DNA of 34,767 nt from Euryarchaeota archaeon UBA438 (lineage in GTDB: Archaea > Thermoplasmatota > Poseidoniia > Poseidoniales > Thalassarchaeaceae). The translations under genes and the position numbers were made by a program. Below, one piece after another: positions 17,626 through 24,456 of the stretch. Numbering within the stretch: the first letter of the stretch is position 1; each line of letters begins with the position of its first letter. The stretch covers positions 1 to 34,767 of the forward strand of contig DAQP01000003.1 of assembly GCA_002504435.1 (NCBI GenBank), read 5' to 3'. The notes below the pieces were generated by a model. The model searched no databases. It was not told the DNA's origin and saw only the letters and a list, made by a program, of their open reading frames with translations.

Positions 17626-18303
17626 TCAATTTGGAAAATCTTCCCCCTCGAAGATATGGGGCCAAATGTCACGAAGATCTTTCCCTTCGACCACAGGGAC
17701 CCCTGCCTCTCTAAATGAGGTCCTAGCCAGATCCCGAGCCGGATTAAATCCGATAAACGAAGATCCATCAATCATCATTGATAGGTCAGTACTTGAGTCC
17801 CCAACCGAAATAATTCCAGTCGGGTCCATGTTATTTATTCGCGATAATTTGTCCACCATTATATCCTTCTCGTGAGATAGCACTCTGGCCTTCATTGGAC
17901 CTCTTAGAAAACCCTCATCATCCCAATCAAAACCATTTGCAGCCCAATCATCAACGCTGAGCATATTTGCAATAGCACCCACGAAGATATCCACTCCTGC
18001 TGACACAATGGCGACGTAAACGCCCCGCCTCTTCAGCTCCTCAACGACGTCCCTCGCACCTGGCATAAGGCCAATGCCGGAGTAAGCCCTCATTATGTCG
18101 TCCCTGTGGATTTCGGGACTAACTCCTGTCCATAGCCGGATGTCATCAGCCATGAACTCGTCATCTGATATTTCTCCTGCCAGGAATCTTCGAAGCATTT
18201 CTTTGTTCTCAGTTCCGAAGTAGTCGTGAATATTCTGCCAGGATGACCCATTGTCCGTAAGAACTCCATCGCAATCGAATACCACCGCGACAACATCCTT
18301 CAT
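17626..18303 (-). CDS. HAD-family phosphatase, phosphoserine phosphatase-like
   Basis: A 225-residue haloacid dehalogenase-type hydrolase. Motif I is VVFDCDGVLTD with nucleophile D10 and acid D12. Motif II is the VAIVSAGVDIF segment (Ser), and motif IV is ISVGDSSTDLSMM. Between motifs I and II there is a helical cap (FLAGEISDDEFMADDIRLW), as in the SerB/HAD-IB group. These enzymes dephosphorylate small metabolites; phosphoserine is plausible but not shown. The frame extends to GTG 18327, but ATG 18303 starts right before the family's first strand and is preferred. It is convergent with polB with no gap, and divergent from the MoaD-like gene. Confidence 0.88.
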   Translation of the reverse strand: MKDVVAVVFDCDGVLTDNGSSWQNIHDYFGTENKEMLRRFLAGEISDDEFMADDIRLWTGVSPEIHRDDIMRAYSGIGLMPGARDVVEELKRRGVYVAIVSAGVDIFVGAIANMLSVDDWAANGFDWDDEGFLRGPMKARVLSHEKDIMVDKLSRINNMDPTGIISVGDSSTDLSMMIDGSSFIGFNPARDLARTSFREAGVPVVEGKDLRDIWPHIFEGEDFPN

Positions 18304-18376
18304 ACCGCCACGTCCCGTATTCCACACTTAAGTTGTGCAGCGATGACTTGATTCCTAAGTAAGCTAGCCGGGGGAC

Positions 18377-18646
18377 ATGGACGAGCATTACCATGCTGGC
18401 GGACCAGCTATCAAGGTCAGTATGCTATTCTTCGGGCCATTGGCAGAAAGGTTCGGCCAACGGGAGGTCACTGTATCATTGGACTCCGGTACAACAACCT
18501 CCCAGTTAGTCGAGAGATTCGATCTCGGTGATATGCTAGAATTTGGACTGAGGATCGCCATAGACGGGGAGATGGACGCAGATATGGACAAACCCCTATC
18601 TGACTCATCAGAGGTTGCTTTCCTCCCTCCTGTTTCAGGAGGCTAG
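18377..18646 (+). CDS. MoaD/ThiS-family ubiquitin-like sulfur carrier protein
   Basis: An 89-residue beta-grasp protein. The fold starts at VSMLFFGPLAERFGQREVTV and ends with SEVAFLPPVSGG. The C-terminal Gly-Gly is the site that E1-like enzymes activate for thiocarboxylate formation or, for archaeal SAMPs, for protein conjugation. FLPPVSGG is typical of MoaD-like carriers for molybdopterin synthesis, but archaeal members are also used for tRNA thiolation, so the pathway is open. ATG 18377 follows a CCGGGGGAC ribosome binding site. The tatA gene lies 55 nt downstream on the same strand. Confidence 0.9.
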   Translation: MDEHYHAGGPAIKVSMLFFGPLAERFGQREVTVSLDSGTTTSQLVERFDLGDMLEFGLRIAIDGEMDADMDKPLSDSSEVAFLPPVSGG

Positions 18647-18701
18647 ATAGTTTAACTCCGAAGCATTCAACCGAGTAATCCCCCTCGAGAGTACGGTAGA
18701 C

Positions 18702-18911
18702 ATGGCATTGGGAGCCCCTGAGGCAATTATCATCGTGATTTTCGGAATACTGGTTTTTGGGGCAGACAAGATACCCAAACTGGCTAGGAATGTTGGTAGG
18801 GCTAAAGGGGAGTTCCAGCAAGGAATCATGGAAACCACATCGGCATCCTCTGCTGAGGAAGACATGGACAGGGGCGGCATGACAGAAGAAGTCGCATCCG
18901 AGTCCGAGTAG
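18702..18911 (+). CDS. tatA: Sec-independent protein translocase TatA/E
   Basis: A 69-residue component of the twin-arginine pathway, which exports folded proteins. It has the standard layout: a short N-terminus and one membrane helix (PEAIIIVIFGILVFGADKIP), which includes the FG hinge. An amphipathic helix KLARNVGRAKGEFQQGI and an acidic unstructured tail (SAEEDMDRGG onward) follow. A single tatA-like gene is seen here; TatC is not in the window. Its stop codon is immediately followed by the nob1 stop on the other strand. Confidence 0.93.
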   Translation: MALGAPEAIIIVIFGILVFGADKIPKLARNVGRAKGEFQQGIMETTSASSAEEDMDRGGMTEEVASESE

Positions 18912-19406
18912 TCAAATTTTCTTCAATTTCATTTCAGAACCACATTCCGGGCATTGCCCAAATTCAGAGCGCCTTAGATTAGGTGATTTCGGAGGTGATT
19001 TACTGGCTTTACACCCAATACAACGCAGCTCCCATTTCCAAGCCTCAGTTATCCCCTCTTCTCCAATCCCCCTCCATTCGACCCCAATTGAGGATGAGAC
19101 ATTCTGCATCCTGTAGTCATCGGTCACAAGTATTGCGGATTTTTCATGCGCAAGGGCGATCAGTGAGAGGTCTATTGCCGAAAGCCCTGACATGTCTCCC
19201 GTTTTTATCGCTGCATTTGTGGTCACTTCAAGGGATGCACTGCCTGGCTCCATCTGGATTGCCCCCATGGACTCTAGAATCTCCCTCCTGCCGGGAGAAA
19301 TCCGCTTCAATTCCGACTCTTGCCCTGGTACAATCAGGGAACCAATAATTGCTGATATCGGCCACTCAATCAGTGCCGACGTGTCCAGTACAAACACGTC
19401 CGCCAT
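18912..19406 (-). CDS. nob1: Nob1-type PIN-domain rRNA endonuclease with zinc ribbon
   Basis: Archaeal and eukaryotic Nob1 cuts the 3' end of 16S/18S rRNA during small-subunit maturation. The PIN domain begins MADVFVLDTSALIEW with the first metal-binding Asp, and further acidic residues are in LSAIDLSLIALAHEKSAILVTDDYRMQN. The C-terminal zinc ribbon has CIGC and CPEC pairs. The frame is open to 19871, giving a 319-residue reading, but the extra residues are low-complexity and precede the true PIN start, so ATG 19406 (164 residues) is chosen. This length fits archaeal Nob1. Confidence 0.93.
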   Translation of the reverse strand: MADVFVLDTSALIEWPISAIIGSLIVPGQESELKRISPGRREILESMGAIQMEPGSASLEVTTNAAIKTGDMSGLSAIDLSLIALAHEKSAILVTDDYRMQNVSSSIGVEWRGIGEEGITEAWKWELRCIGCKASKSPPKSPNLRRSEFGQCPECGSEMKLKKI

Positions 19407-19475
19407 GTTGTTCGCTGCCCGCCTCCCCCTTTCATGACTGTCGATTACTTGGAAGAGGTGTCTTGAAACCACCAG

Positions 19476-19486
19476 TTCATTATAGC
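19476..19486 (+). promoter_or_regulatory. Possible TATA box of the VTT protein gene
   Basis: The sequence GTTCATTATAG lies about 24-30 bases before ATG 19507, the spacing expected for a leaderless archaeal transcript. It is the only AT-rich patch in that gap. No ribosome binding site precedes the ATG, which fits a leaderless mRNA. The call is weak and positional. Confidence 0.3.
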
Positions 19487-19506
19487 AATGCCCGGGACGG
19501 CCGTGC

Positions 19507-20100
19507 ATGAGTGCCATTGTCTCACAGGAGGTGATTGATTCAGTCATTGATTGGGCGGATGGCCTAGGGTTACTCGGTTTGGCGGCCCTTTCTTCCTCTG
19601 AGGCCGCTCTACAGCCCATACCCCCAGATCCCTTGGTTTGGAAAATGGTTCTCGATGCAGACACTGGATCTGGCATTGCTACAGTAGTTTCAGTGGCCGT
19701 CCTCTCGAGTGTAATGGGGGCTGTAGGGGGGTACGCAATCGGGATGTATGCAGGGGGCTGGGTTTTGGAGAGGCTAGTCCCCGAATCAACCATCAAGAGG
19801 CTAAATGTGCTGATGGACAGGTACGGGGCAGCTGGAATTTTCATCGCTGCTGTCTCTCCAATCCCATACAAAGCTCTTGCATGGATAGCTGGGGCTGGTC
19901 GAATGGACCTACGCGTTTTCGTCGCTGCTGGAATTTTCGGTAGAAGCCTCAGATTTGGAATCCCTGGGTTATTGCTCGGGGTATATGGCGAATCAATGGT
20001 TGAATCACTAAACTGGTTAAACTTCTCACTAGTGTCCTTTGCAGGACTATTTGTTGTAATTCCAGCAGCTAGATGGTGGAATTCATTACTCGAAGAATAG
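19507..20100 (+). CDS. VTT (DedA/YqaA-like) family membrane protein
   Basis: A 197-residue integral membrane protein of the DedA/VTT superfamily. It has about four to five hydrophobic segments: near 20-35, 55-80 (IATVVSVAVLSSVMGAVGGYAIG), 110-135 (GIFIAAVSPIPYKALAWIAG), 140-160 and 170-190. The signature PIPYKALAWIAGAGRMDLRVFVAA matches the conserved Pro-rich re-entrant loop of the family. Some members act as phospholipid flippases, scramblases or transporters; the substrate here is unknown. It is divergent from nob1 with a 100-bp gap, and tRNA-Glu follows on the same strand. Confidence 0.88.
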   Translation: MSAIVSQEVIDSVIDWADGLGLLGLAALSSSEAALQPIPPDPLVWKMVLDADTGSGIATVVSVAVLSSVMGAVGGYAIGMYAGGWVLERLVPESTIKRLNVLMDRYGAAGIFIAAVSPIPYKALAWIAGAGRMDLRVFVAAGIFGRSLRFGIPGLLLGVYGESMVESLNWLNFSLVSFAGLFVVIPAARWWNSLLEE

Positions 20101-20162
20101 GTACTAGTGTCAATATTGATTCCCGATTCGATTATGTGGTAGTGACATCTCGGAAGAGCACA

Positions 20163-20240
20163 GCTCGCGTGGTGTAGTCCGGCCCATCATACTGGGTTTT
20201 CGATCCGGCGACCCGGGTTCGAATCCCGGCGCGAGCACCA
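20163..20240 (+). tRNA. tRNA-Glu (anticodon TTC)
   Basis: The acceptor stem GCTCGCG (20163-20169) pairs with CGCGAGC (20230-20236). The T arm is CCGGG-TTCGAAT-CCCGG (20213-20229). The anticodon stem CTGGG (20192-20196) pairs with TCCGG around the loop TTTTCGA, placing anticodon TTC at 20199-20201 for glutamate GAA. The D-loop GG is at 20181-20182. The discriminator is A20237 and CCA is encoded at 20238-20240. It ends three bases from the SLOG gene's stop. Confidence 0.94.
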
Positions 20241-20243
20241 ATA

Positions 20244-20693
20244 TCAGTCAACTTCGTGAATATCTGTGTCCAGATTCATTTGAGAAGCCATTTCTATTAC
20301 AATTCTGGTCCACTTGCTAGTAGGAGAAGGCAAGGCCAATACGTGAGTAGCAGAATTGAGAATCTTCTCGGTAAGTGAGTTCGGCGCCTCAGGCCTACCT
20401 CTGTCTAGAAGGCCCGTTTTTGGATCGTTCCACTCCTCCGTGAAAACAGCGATGGGAATTGAATTGTTGTCGGACCATCTCTCTGCCATGTAGTCAACCC
20501 CACTCGCGCCACCTACAATAATCAAGTCCGGATAACCGTAATTCTCTATCCATGAGCCCATCGCCCCTTCGAATTTACGATAGTCATAGAACCTACTTGA
20601 ACCGACGACTGCTAGATTGATTATTGACCCGTCCCTGTTCAAGTCGCGACTGCCTAGGCGCTCGACGATATCTTGCCCCCGTCCGCTCTCCAT
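20244..20693 (-). CDS. SLOG/DUF2493-like nucleotide-binding protein
   Basis: A protein of about 149 residues with a Rossmann-like SLOG fold. Its marks are INLAVVGSSRFYDYRKFEGAM, LIIVGGASGVDYMAERWSD and IPIAVFTEEWNDPKTG, then ATHVLALPSPTSKW. Proteins of this group bind nucleotides or nucleotide-derived signals, and some occur in conflict systems, but nothing nearby supports a defence role. The frame opens at 20774 with a Cys-rich, family-foreign leader, so ATG 20693 is chosen with moderate trust. It is divergent from the suf operon and convergent on tRNA-Glu. Confidence 0.78.
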   Translation of the reverse strand: MESGRGQDIVERLGSRDLNRDGSIINLAVVGSSRFYDYRKFEGAMGSWIENYGYPDLIIVGGASGVDYMAERWSDNNSIPIAVFTEEWNDPKTGLLDRGRPEAPNSLTEKILNSATHVLALPSPTSKWTRIVIEMASQMNLDTDIHEVD

Positions 20694-20800
20694 ACTAGTT
20701 GCCGATGAGGGTGCCCAACAATAAACCTCCCCCGAATAACAGCAATTAGGTGCAATATCGCATAAGTTAGTCAAGCAATGTAAACCCCATCCTTCACTAC

Positions 20801-20820
20801 AGTATTGAATATTTTTTCAG
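20801..20820 (+). promoter_or_regulatory. Possible promoter of the sufSET operon
   Basis: AGTATTGAATATTTTTTCAG is an AT-rich patch centred about 25 bases before ATG 20834. It suits a TATA element for a short-leader transcript of sufS. A GTGAGTTGAT ribosome binding site lies between it and the start codon. It is the most AT-rich part of the 140-bp gap. Confidence 0.4.
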
Positions 20821-20833
20821 CAAGTGAGTTGAT

Positions 20834-22099
20834 ATGTCTCCCCCTAGCCCCTCGGTCCGGGGTGTTACCATAGCGTTAGATGTGGAGGAAATCCGCTCAC
20901 ACTTCCCAATCCTGCATAGAATTCTTCCCAATGGGAAACCCTTGGTCTACTTTGACAATGCGGCAACGTCACAAAAGCCCCTGGTGGTCATAGACGCAAT
21001 GTCCGATTTCTACAAGCAGTACCACGCAAATGCCCACAGGGCTAACCATACGTTGGCCGATGAATCAACAGCTGCTCTCGAGAGTGCCAGGGACAGGATA
21101 GCTACGTTCTTCGGGACGAATGAGAATCAGATGATCTACACCGGTAGCGCGACAGAGGCAATGAATCTAGTTGCATACGGATGGGCTAGGTATAATCTCG
21201 AGGAAGGTGATGTTGTAGTCACAACCGAGATGGAGCATCATGCTAACATTGTTCCCTGGCAGGAGCTATCTAAGGAGAGGGGAATCGAGCTCAGGTTTGT
21301 CCCCATTGATACCGATAAGTTCACTCTCGACTATGATGCGATGGAAGTGGCGATTCAGGGCGCTTCATTGGTTTGTGTCGGGCACGTTAGTAATGTCCTT
21401 GGAGTTAGAAATGAAATTGAGAGGGTAATTGAGATGGCTCACTCAGAGGGTGCCAGAGTTGCATTGGACAGTGCCCAGGGGGCGCCACATGAGAGGATTA
21501 ATTTCGATGAATTGGGAGCAGATTTCTGCTCGATAGCGGCACACAAAATGGCTGGACCAACTGGAATTGGATGCTTGCTTGTTAGGCCTGAAGCCCTCTC
21601 AGAGATGGGACCATTTCTGACAGGCGGATCAATAGTTAAGAGAGTCTCAAAAGAAGACACACTTTTTCAAGATGGATATGCAATGTTTGAGACTGGAACG
21701 CCGAGGATGGCAGAGGCCATAGGTTGGCATGCCGCGGTTGATTGGTTGGAAGAAAATATCGACTTCGATGAGGCGCACGAACACGTACATGGAATCGCTT
21801 CTTGGATGGCTTCGGAGATGCGAGAAATCCCCGGAATTACCGTATTCGGGAATCCGGAAATGGAAGAGGCGATTGGAGTTGTTTCTTTCCTACACGACAC
21901 TATTCAAGCACAAGATCTGGGATACCTCCTCGATGCTGGGGGTTTCGCCGTGAGAACGGGTCACCATTGTGCTCAGCCATTGATGGAGGCCATGGGAGTG
22001 GGCTCAACAAACAGGGCCTCAGTGTGGTTCTACAATACTATGGAAGAGGCGGAGGCGTTTGTTTCCCACTTGAGAAATGTCGTTGAAAGGTTCTCTTAA
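20834..22099 (+). CDS. sufS: Cysteine desulfurase SufS
   Basis: A PLP enzyme that takes sulfur from cysteine and holds it as a persulfide for iron-sulfur cluster building. It is a group II (SufS/CsdA) type of 421 residues. It has YFDNAATSQKP near residue 40, EMEHHANIVPW, VALDSAQGAPH and the PLP-binding Lys in AAHKMAGPTGIG (K238). The catalytic Cys is in RTGHHCAQPLM (C379). The long initial stretch MSPPSPSVRGVTIA is probably a flexible leader; MxxLDVEEIR-like sequence starts just after. It is followed by its activator sufE 36 nt later and by sufT. Confidence 0.96.
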   Translation: MSPPSPSVRGVTIALDVEEIRSHFPILHRILPNGKPLVYFDNAATSQKPLVVIDAMSDFYKQYHANAHRANHTLADESTAALESARDRIATFFGTNENQMIYTGSATEAMNLVAYGWARYNLEEGDVVVTTEMEHHANIVPWQELSKERGIELRFVPIDTDKFTLDYDAMEVAIQGASLVCVGHVSNVLGVRNEIERVIEMAHSEGARVALDSAQGAPHERINFDELGADFCSIAAHKMAGPTGIGCLLVRPEALSEMGPFLTGGSIVKRVSKEDTLFQDGYAMFETGTPRMAEAIGWHAAVDWLEENIDFDEAHEHVHGIASWMASEMREIPGITVFGNPEMEEAIGVVSFLHDTIQAQDLGYLLDAGGFAVRTGHHCAQPLMEAMGVGSTNRASVWFYNTMEEAEAFVSHLRNVVERFS

Positions 22100-22135
22100 T
22101 CCAAATCGAACTCTCGCAATGGTGAAATCCCCACT

Positions 22136-22579
22136 ATGCCTAGCACCTCCATGGCAGACGAGAGCGAGTGGTCAGATGAGATCATCGAAATTGTCGAGAG
22201 ATTCCAGTCTTGCTTCGATGACATGGAGAGGCTAGAACTGCTCTTCGAGTATGCTGAGAAGCATCCTTCGACTCTTCCAATGGAGCTTTGGGATGATGAA
22301 AATATGGTCCATGGCTGTCAATCCAGAGCACATGTGGTATGCTCAGTTGACAATGATGGTGGGTTCATGGCCGAGGGAGGTGCCGATGCCCAGATAGTCC
22401 AAGGCCTAATGGCGATCACTGCAATAGCGGTAAACGGGCAAACCCCCGAAAAGGTAGCTGAGCATGATCCTTCTTACATTGAGGGCATGGGACTTAGTAG
22501 GATCCTTACTCCCAGTAGGGCCAACGGATTCATGAACATGGTTAGGAAGGTCAAAGAAGAGGCATCCTCGCTGATGTGA
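22136..22579 (+). CDS. sufE: SufE sulfur acceptor protein
   Basis: Accepts persulfide sulfur from SufS and passes it to the SufBCD scaffold. The 147-residue protein has the SufE core: DMERLELLFEYAEKHPSTLP, then VHGCQSRAHVV with acceptor Cys C61. The segments GGADAQIVQGLMAITAIAVN and LSRILTPSRANGFMNMVRKV follow. SufE is mainly a bacterial and plastid protein, so its presence beside SufS suggests ancient transfer from bacteria into this archaeal lineage. It lies between sufS and sufT in one operon. Confidence 0.95.
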   Translation: MPSTSMADESEWSDEIIEIVERFQSCFDDMERLELLFEYAEKHPSTLPMELWDDENMVHGCQSRAHVVCSVDNDGGFMAEGGADAQIVQGLMAITAIAVNGQTPEKVAEHDPSYIEGMGLSRILTPSRANGFMNMVRKVKEEASSLM

Positions 22580-22588
22580 TGTGGTAAT

Positions 22589-22903
22589 ATGGTAACTGTG
22601 TCAGATGTTAGGGATTCTCTCGTTTCTGTCGAGGATCCAGAAATGAAGATTTCAGTTATTGAATTGGGACTAATTTATGACATCAGGTTGGAGGGGGATG
22701 GAGACTCAACGCACGTGGAGATAGACATGACCCTAACAAGCCCCGGTTGCCCAATAGCACCGGAACTTATGGCAGCTGTCCACCGAGCCGCGGCCCAAAC
22801 CTCGGGGGTAAAGTCAGCGCATGTGAATCTAACATTCTCGCCTCTGTGGGATCCCAAGATTCACGCCTCTGAAGATGCAAGAATAGATCTAGGAATATTC
22901 TAA
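22589..22903 (+). CDS. sufT: SufT/MIP18 (DUF59) family iron-sulfur maturation protein
   Basis: A 104-residue protein of the MIP18/PaaD-like family, which helps deliver or mature iron-sulfur clusters. Marks: SVEDPEMKISVIELGLIYDI, then MTLTSPGCPIAPELM with conserved C54, and LTFSPLWDPKIHASEDARI. The DPE, ELGL and TSPGCP motifs are all in place. It starts nine bases after sufE with GTGATGTGGTAAT upstream. Its stop overlaps the folD stop by four bases. SufB, SufC and SufD are not in the window. Confidence 0.92.
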   Translation: MVTVSDVRDSLVSVEDPEMKISVIELGLIYDIRLEGDGDSTHVEIDMTLTSPGCPIAPELMAAVHRAAAQTSGVKSAHVNLTFSPLWDPKIHASEDARIDLGIF

Positions 22904-23772
22904 TGCCCTTTCTCGGCTGCTAGAACCGTATTGGACATCAGCATCGCTATCGTCATCGGACCGACTCCACCTGGCACGGGCGTAATTATCCCCGCGATTT
23001 CCTTCGCCCCGTCTTCCACATCCCCCACTAACCGGGTACCACTGCTCCTTGAATCATCATTAATTCGATTAATGCCCACATCGATTACAGTTGAACCCGG
23101 CTTAATCCATGAAGACTTTACCATCTCCGGCCTACCAACTGCAGCAATCAGAATGTCCGCCTCTCTGCAAATTTCCTCCAGTGATTTGGTCTTGGAATGG
23201 GCAATGGTGACCGTGGAGTCAGCACCTTTCTGGGCAAGCAGGATGGAAAGGGGCATCCCAACGATCCTGGATCTCCCAATCACAACGGCCCTCTTACCCC
23301 CCAATTCCAATCCTGAGTGTCTTAGAATCTCCATCACGGCCGAGGGGGTGCAGGGAATCAATCCATTTCTGTCCCCCATTACAATTCTCCCTAGGTTCGA
23401 CGGATGGAACCCGTCAACATCCTTGGTCGGCTCAATCGCCTCAATTACGGCAATCTCGTCAATCCCATTCGGAAGCGGACTCTGAACTAGAATCCCATGT
23501 ACGGATTCATCGCTGTTCAACTTCTGTACAGCGGAAATCAAGTCTTCCTGGTTTACGTCTGATGCTAGATCTATTCGAGTACTTGCTATCCCGACTCTCT
23601 CGCATGCCCTCTCTTTATTCCGTACATACACATGACTAGCCGGGTCATCCCCCACGATAATCACCGCTAAGTGGGGGGTGACCTCTCTCTCGGACAAAAA
23701 GCGAATCCTCTCAGAAAGACCTTTTTCTATCTCGATACCGAGAGCCTTGCCGTCAATAATCGCCGCTCCCAT
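22900..23772 (-). CDS. folD: Bifunctional methylenetetrahydrofolate dehydrogenase/cyclohydrolase FolD
   Basis: Interconverts 5,10-methylene- and 10-formyl-tetrahydrofolate, supplying one-carbon units for purines and other pathways. At 290 residues it has the full family pattern: VYVRNKERACERVGI with the catalytic Lys near 52, ILVQSPLPNGID, KDVDGFHPSNLGRI, VVIGRSRIVGMPLSILLAQK (NADP site), VIDVGINRIND and ITPVPGGVGPMTIAML. Folate-based FolD is widespread in bacteria and scattered in archaea. It may serve the purine pathway together with purF at the other end of the window. tRNA-Thr lies 44 bp upstream on the same strand. Confidence 0.96.
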   Translation of the reverse strand: MGAAIIDGKALGIEIEKGLSERIRFLSEREVTPHLAVIIVGDDPASHVYVRNKERACERVGIASTRIDLASDVNQEDLISAVQKLNSDESVHGILVQSPLPNGIDEIAVIEAIEPTKDVDGFHPSNLGRIVMGDRNGLIPCTPSAVMEILRHSGLELGGKRAVVIGRSRIVGMPLSILLAQKGADSTVTIAHSKTKSLEEICREADILIAAVGRPEMVKSSWIKPGSTVIDVGINRINDDSRSSGTRLVGDVEDGAKEIAGIITPVPGGVGPMTIAMLMSNTVLAAEKGH

Positions 23773-23816
23773 GTAGGTTCGTCAAGCAACTTCGCTAAGA
23801 CCTTTCACATGACTGT

Positions 23817-23893
<77 letters not shown>

Positions 23894-23982
23894 CTGTACC
23901 TCACAGGAGACAACTGTTCTTGAACCCTTTAGTCGAACAAACTCTCCTAGGGGTTGATGCGTAACCTCCTTCTCGGACCGTC

Positions 23983-24390
23983 GTGGGAATTGGTGGGTCG
24001 GATCATAGAAGGATCAACGTGGTTCTCTCCGCTTGGCTTTGTATCGCTATAGGGAGTGCAGTTATTCTTTACTCGAGCTCATCACCATTCGCTCTAGCAT
24101 TGGCAGCACCCATTTCTATTGCAGGTGTTGTACTACTTGTAGTTGGATTGGGAATTAAGGATGAAGGAACAGTGGACCATGAGGTCATTGAAAATTGGGA
24201 ACCAGGGTCCGATATTCTACCGGATGCAGGAGGGCCGATGTATCGGATTGACACCACCTTGGTTGAGCCAATTAGGACCTCGATACTTTGCGGCAGATGT
24301 GGAAATGTGCATTGGCTGGAAGGCGGAAGGCCACATTTTTTTGAATGCCCTGATTGTGAGGTAGAATTGTGGAGGGACGAGGAAGAGTAA
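23983..24390 (+). CDS. Small membrane protein with C-terminal zinc ribbon
   Basis: A 135-residue protein of unknown function. Two hydrophobic helices lie near residues 13-30 (VVLSAWLCIAIGSAVILY) and 36-58 (ALALAAPISIAGVVLLVVGLGI). A soluble acidic stretch follows, then a zinc ribbon with CGRC at about 99-102 and CPDC at about 120-123. The tail is WRDEEE. This predicts a cytoplasmic metal-binding knuckle on a membrane hairpin. The start is uncertain: GTG 23983 opens the frame, but GTG 24019 has a better AAGGATC ribosome binding site. It precedes pheS on the same strand by 60 nt. Confidence 0.78.
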   Translation: MGIGGSDHRRINVVLSAWLCIAIGSAVILYSSSSPFALALAAPISIAGVVLLVVGLGIKDEGTVDHEVIENWEPGSDILPDAGGPMYRIDTTLVEPIRTSILCGRCGNVHWLEGGRPHFFECPDCEVELWRDEEE

Positions 24391-24456
24391 TCAAATCCTT
24401 CTTCGGGAACCGTCAAGTGGGAAACGCTACTCGAGAGGTCAGGGATAATCTTGGAA

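Noticed and set aside
19407..19871. N-terminal extension of Nob1 to 319 residues
   Set aside because: The added part lies opposite the start of the VTT protein gene and precedes the conserved MADVFVLDTSALIEW start.
20244..20693. SLOG protein as part of a defence island
   Set aside because: SLOG domains occur in conflict systems, but the neighbours are tRNA-Glu, suf genes and housekeeping genes, with no effector or nuclease.
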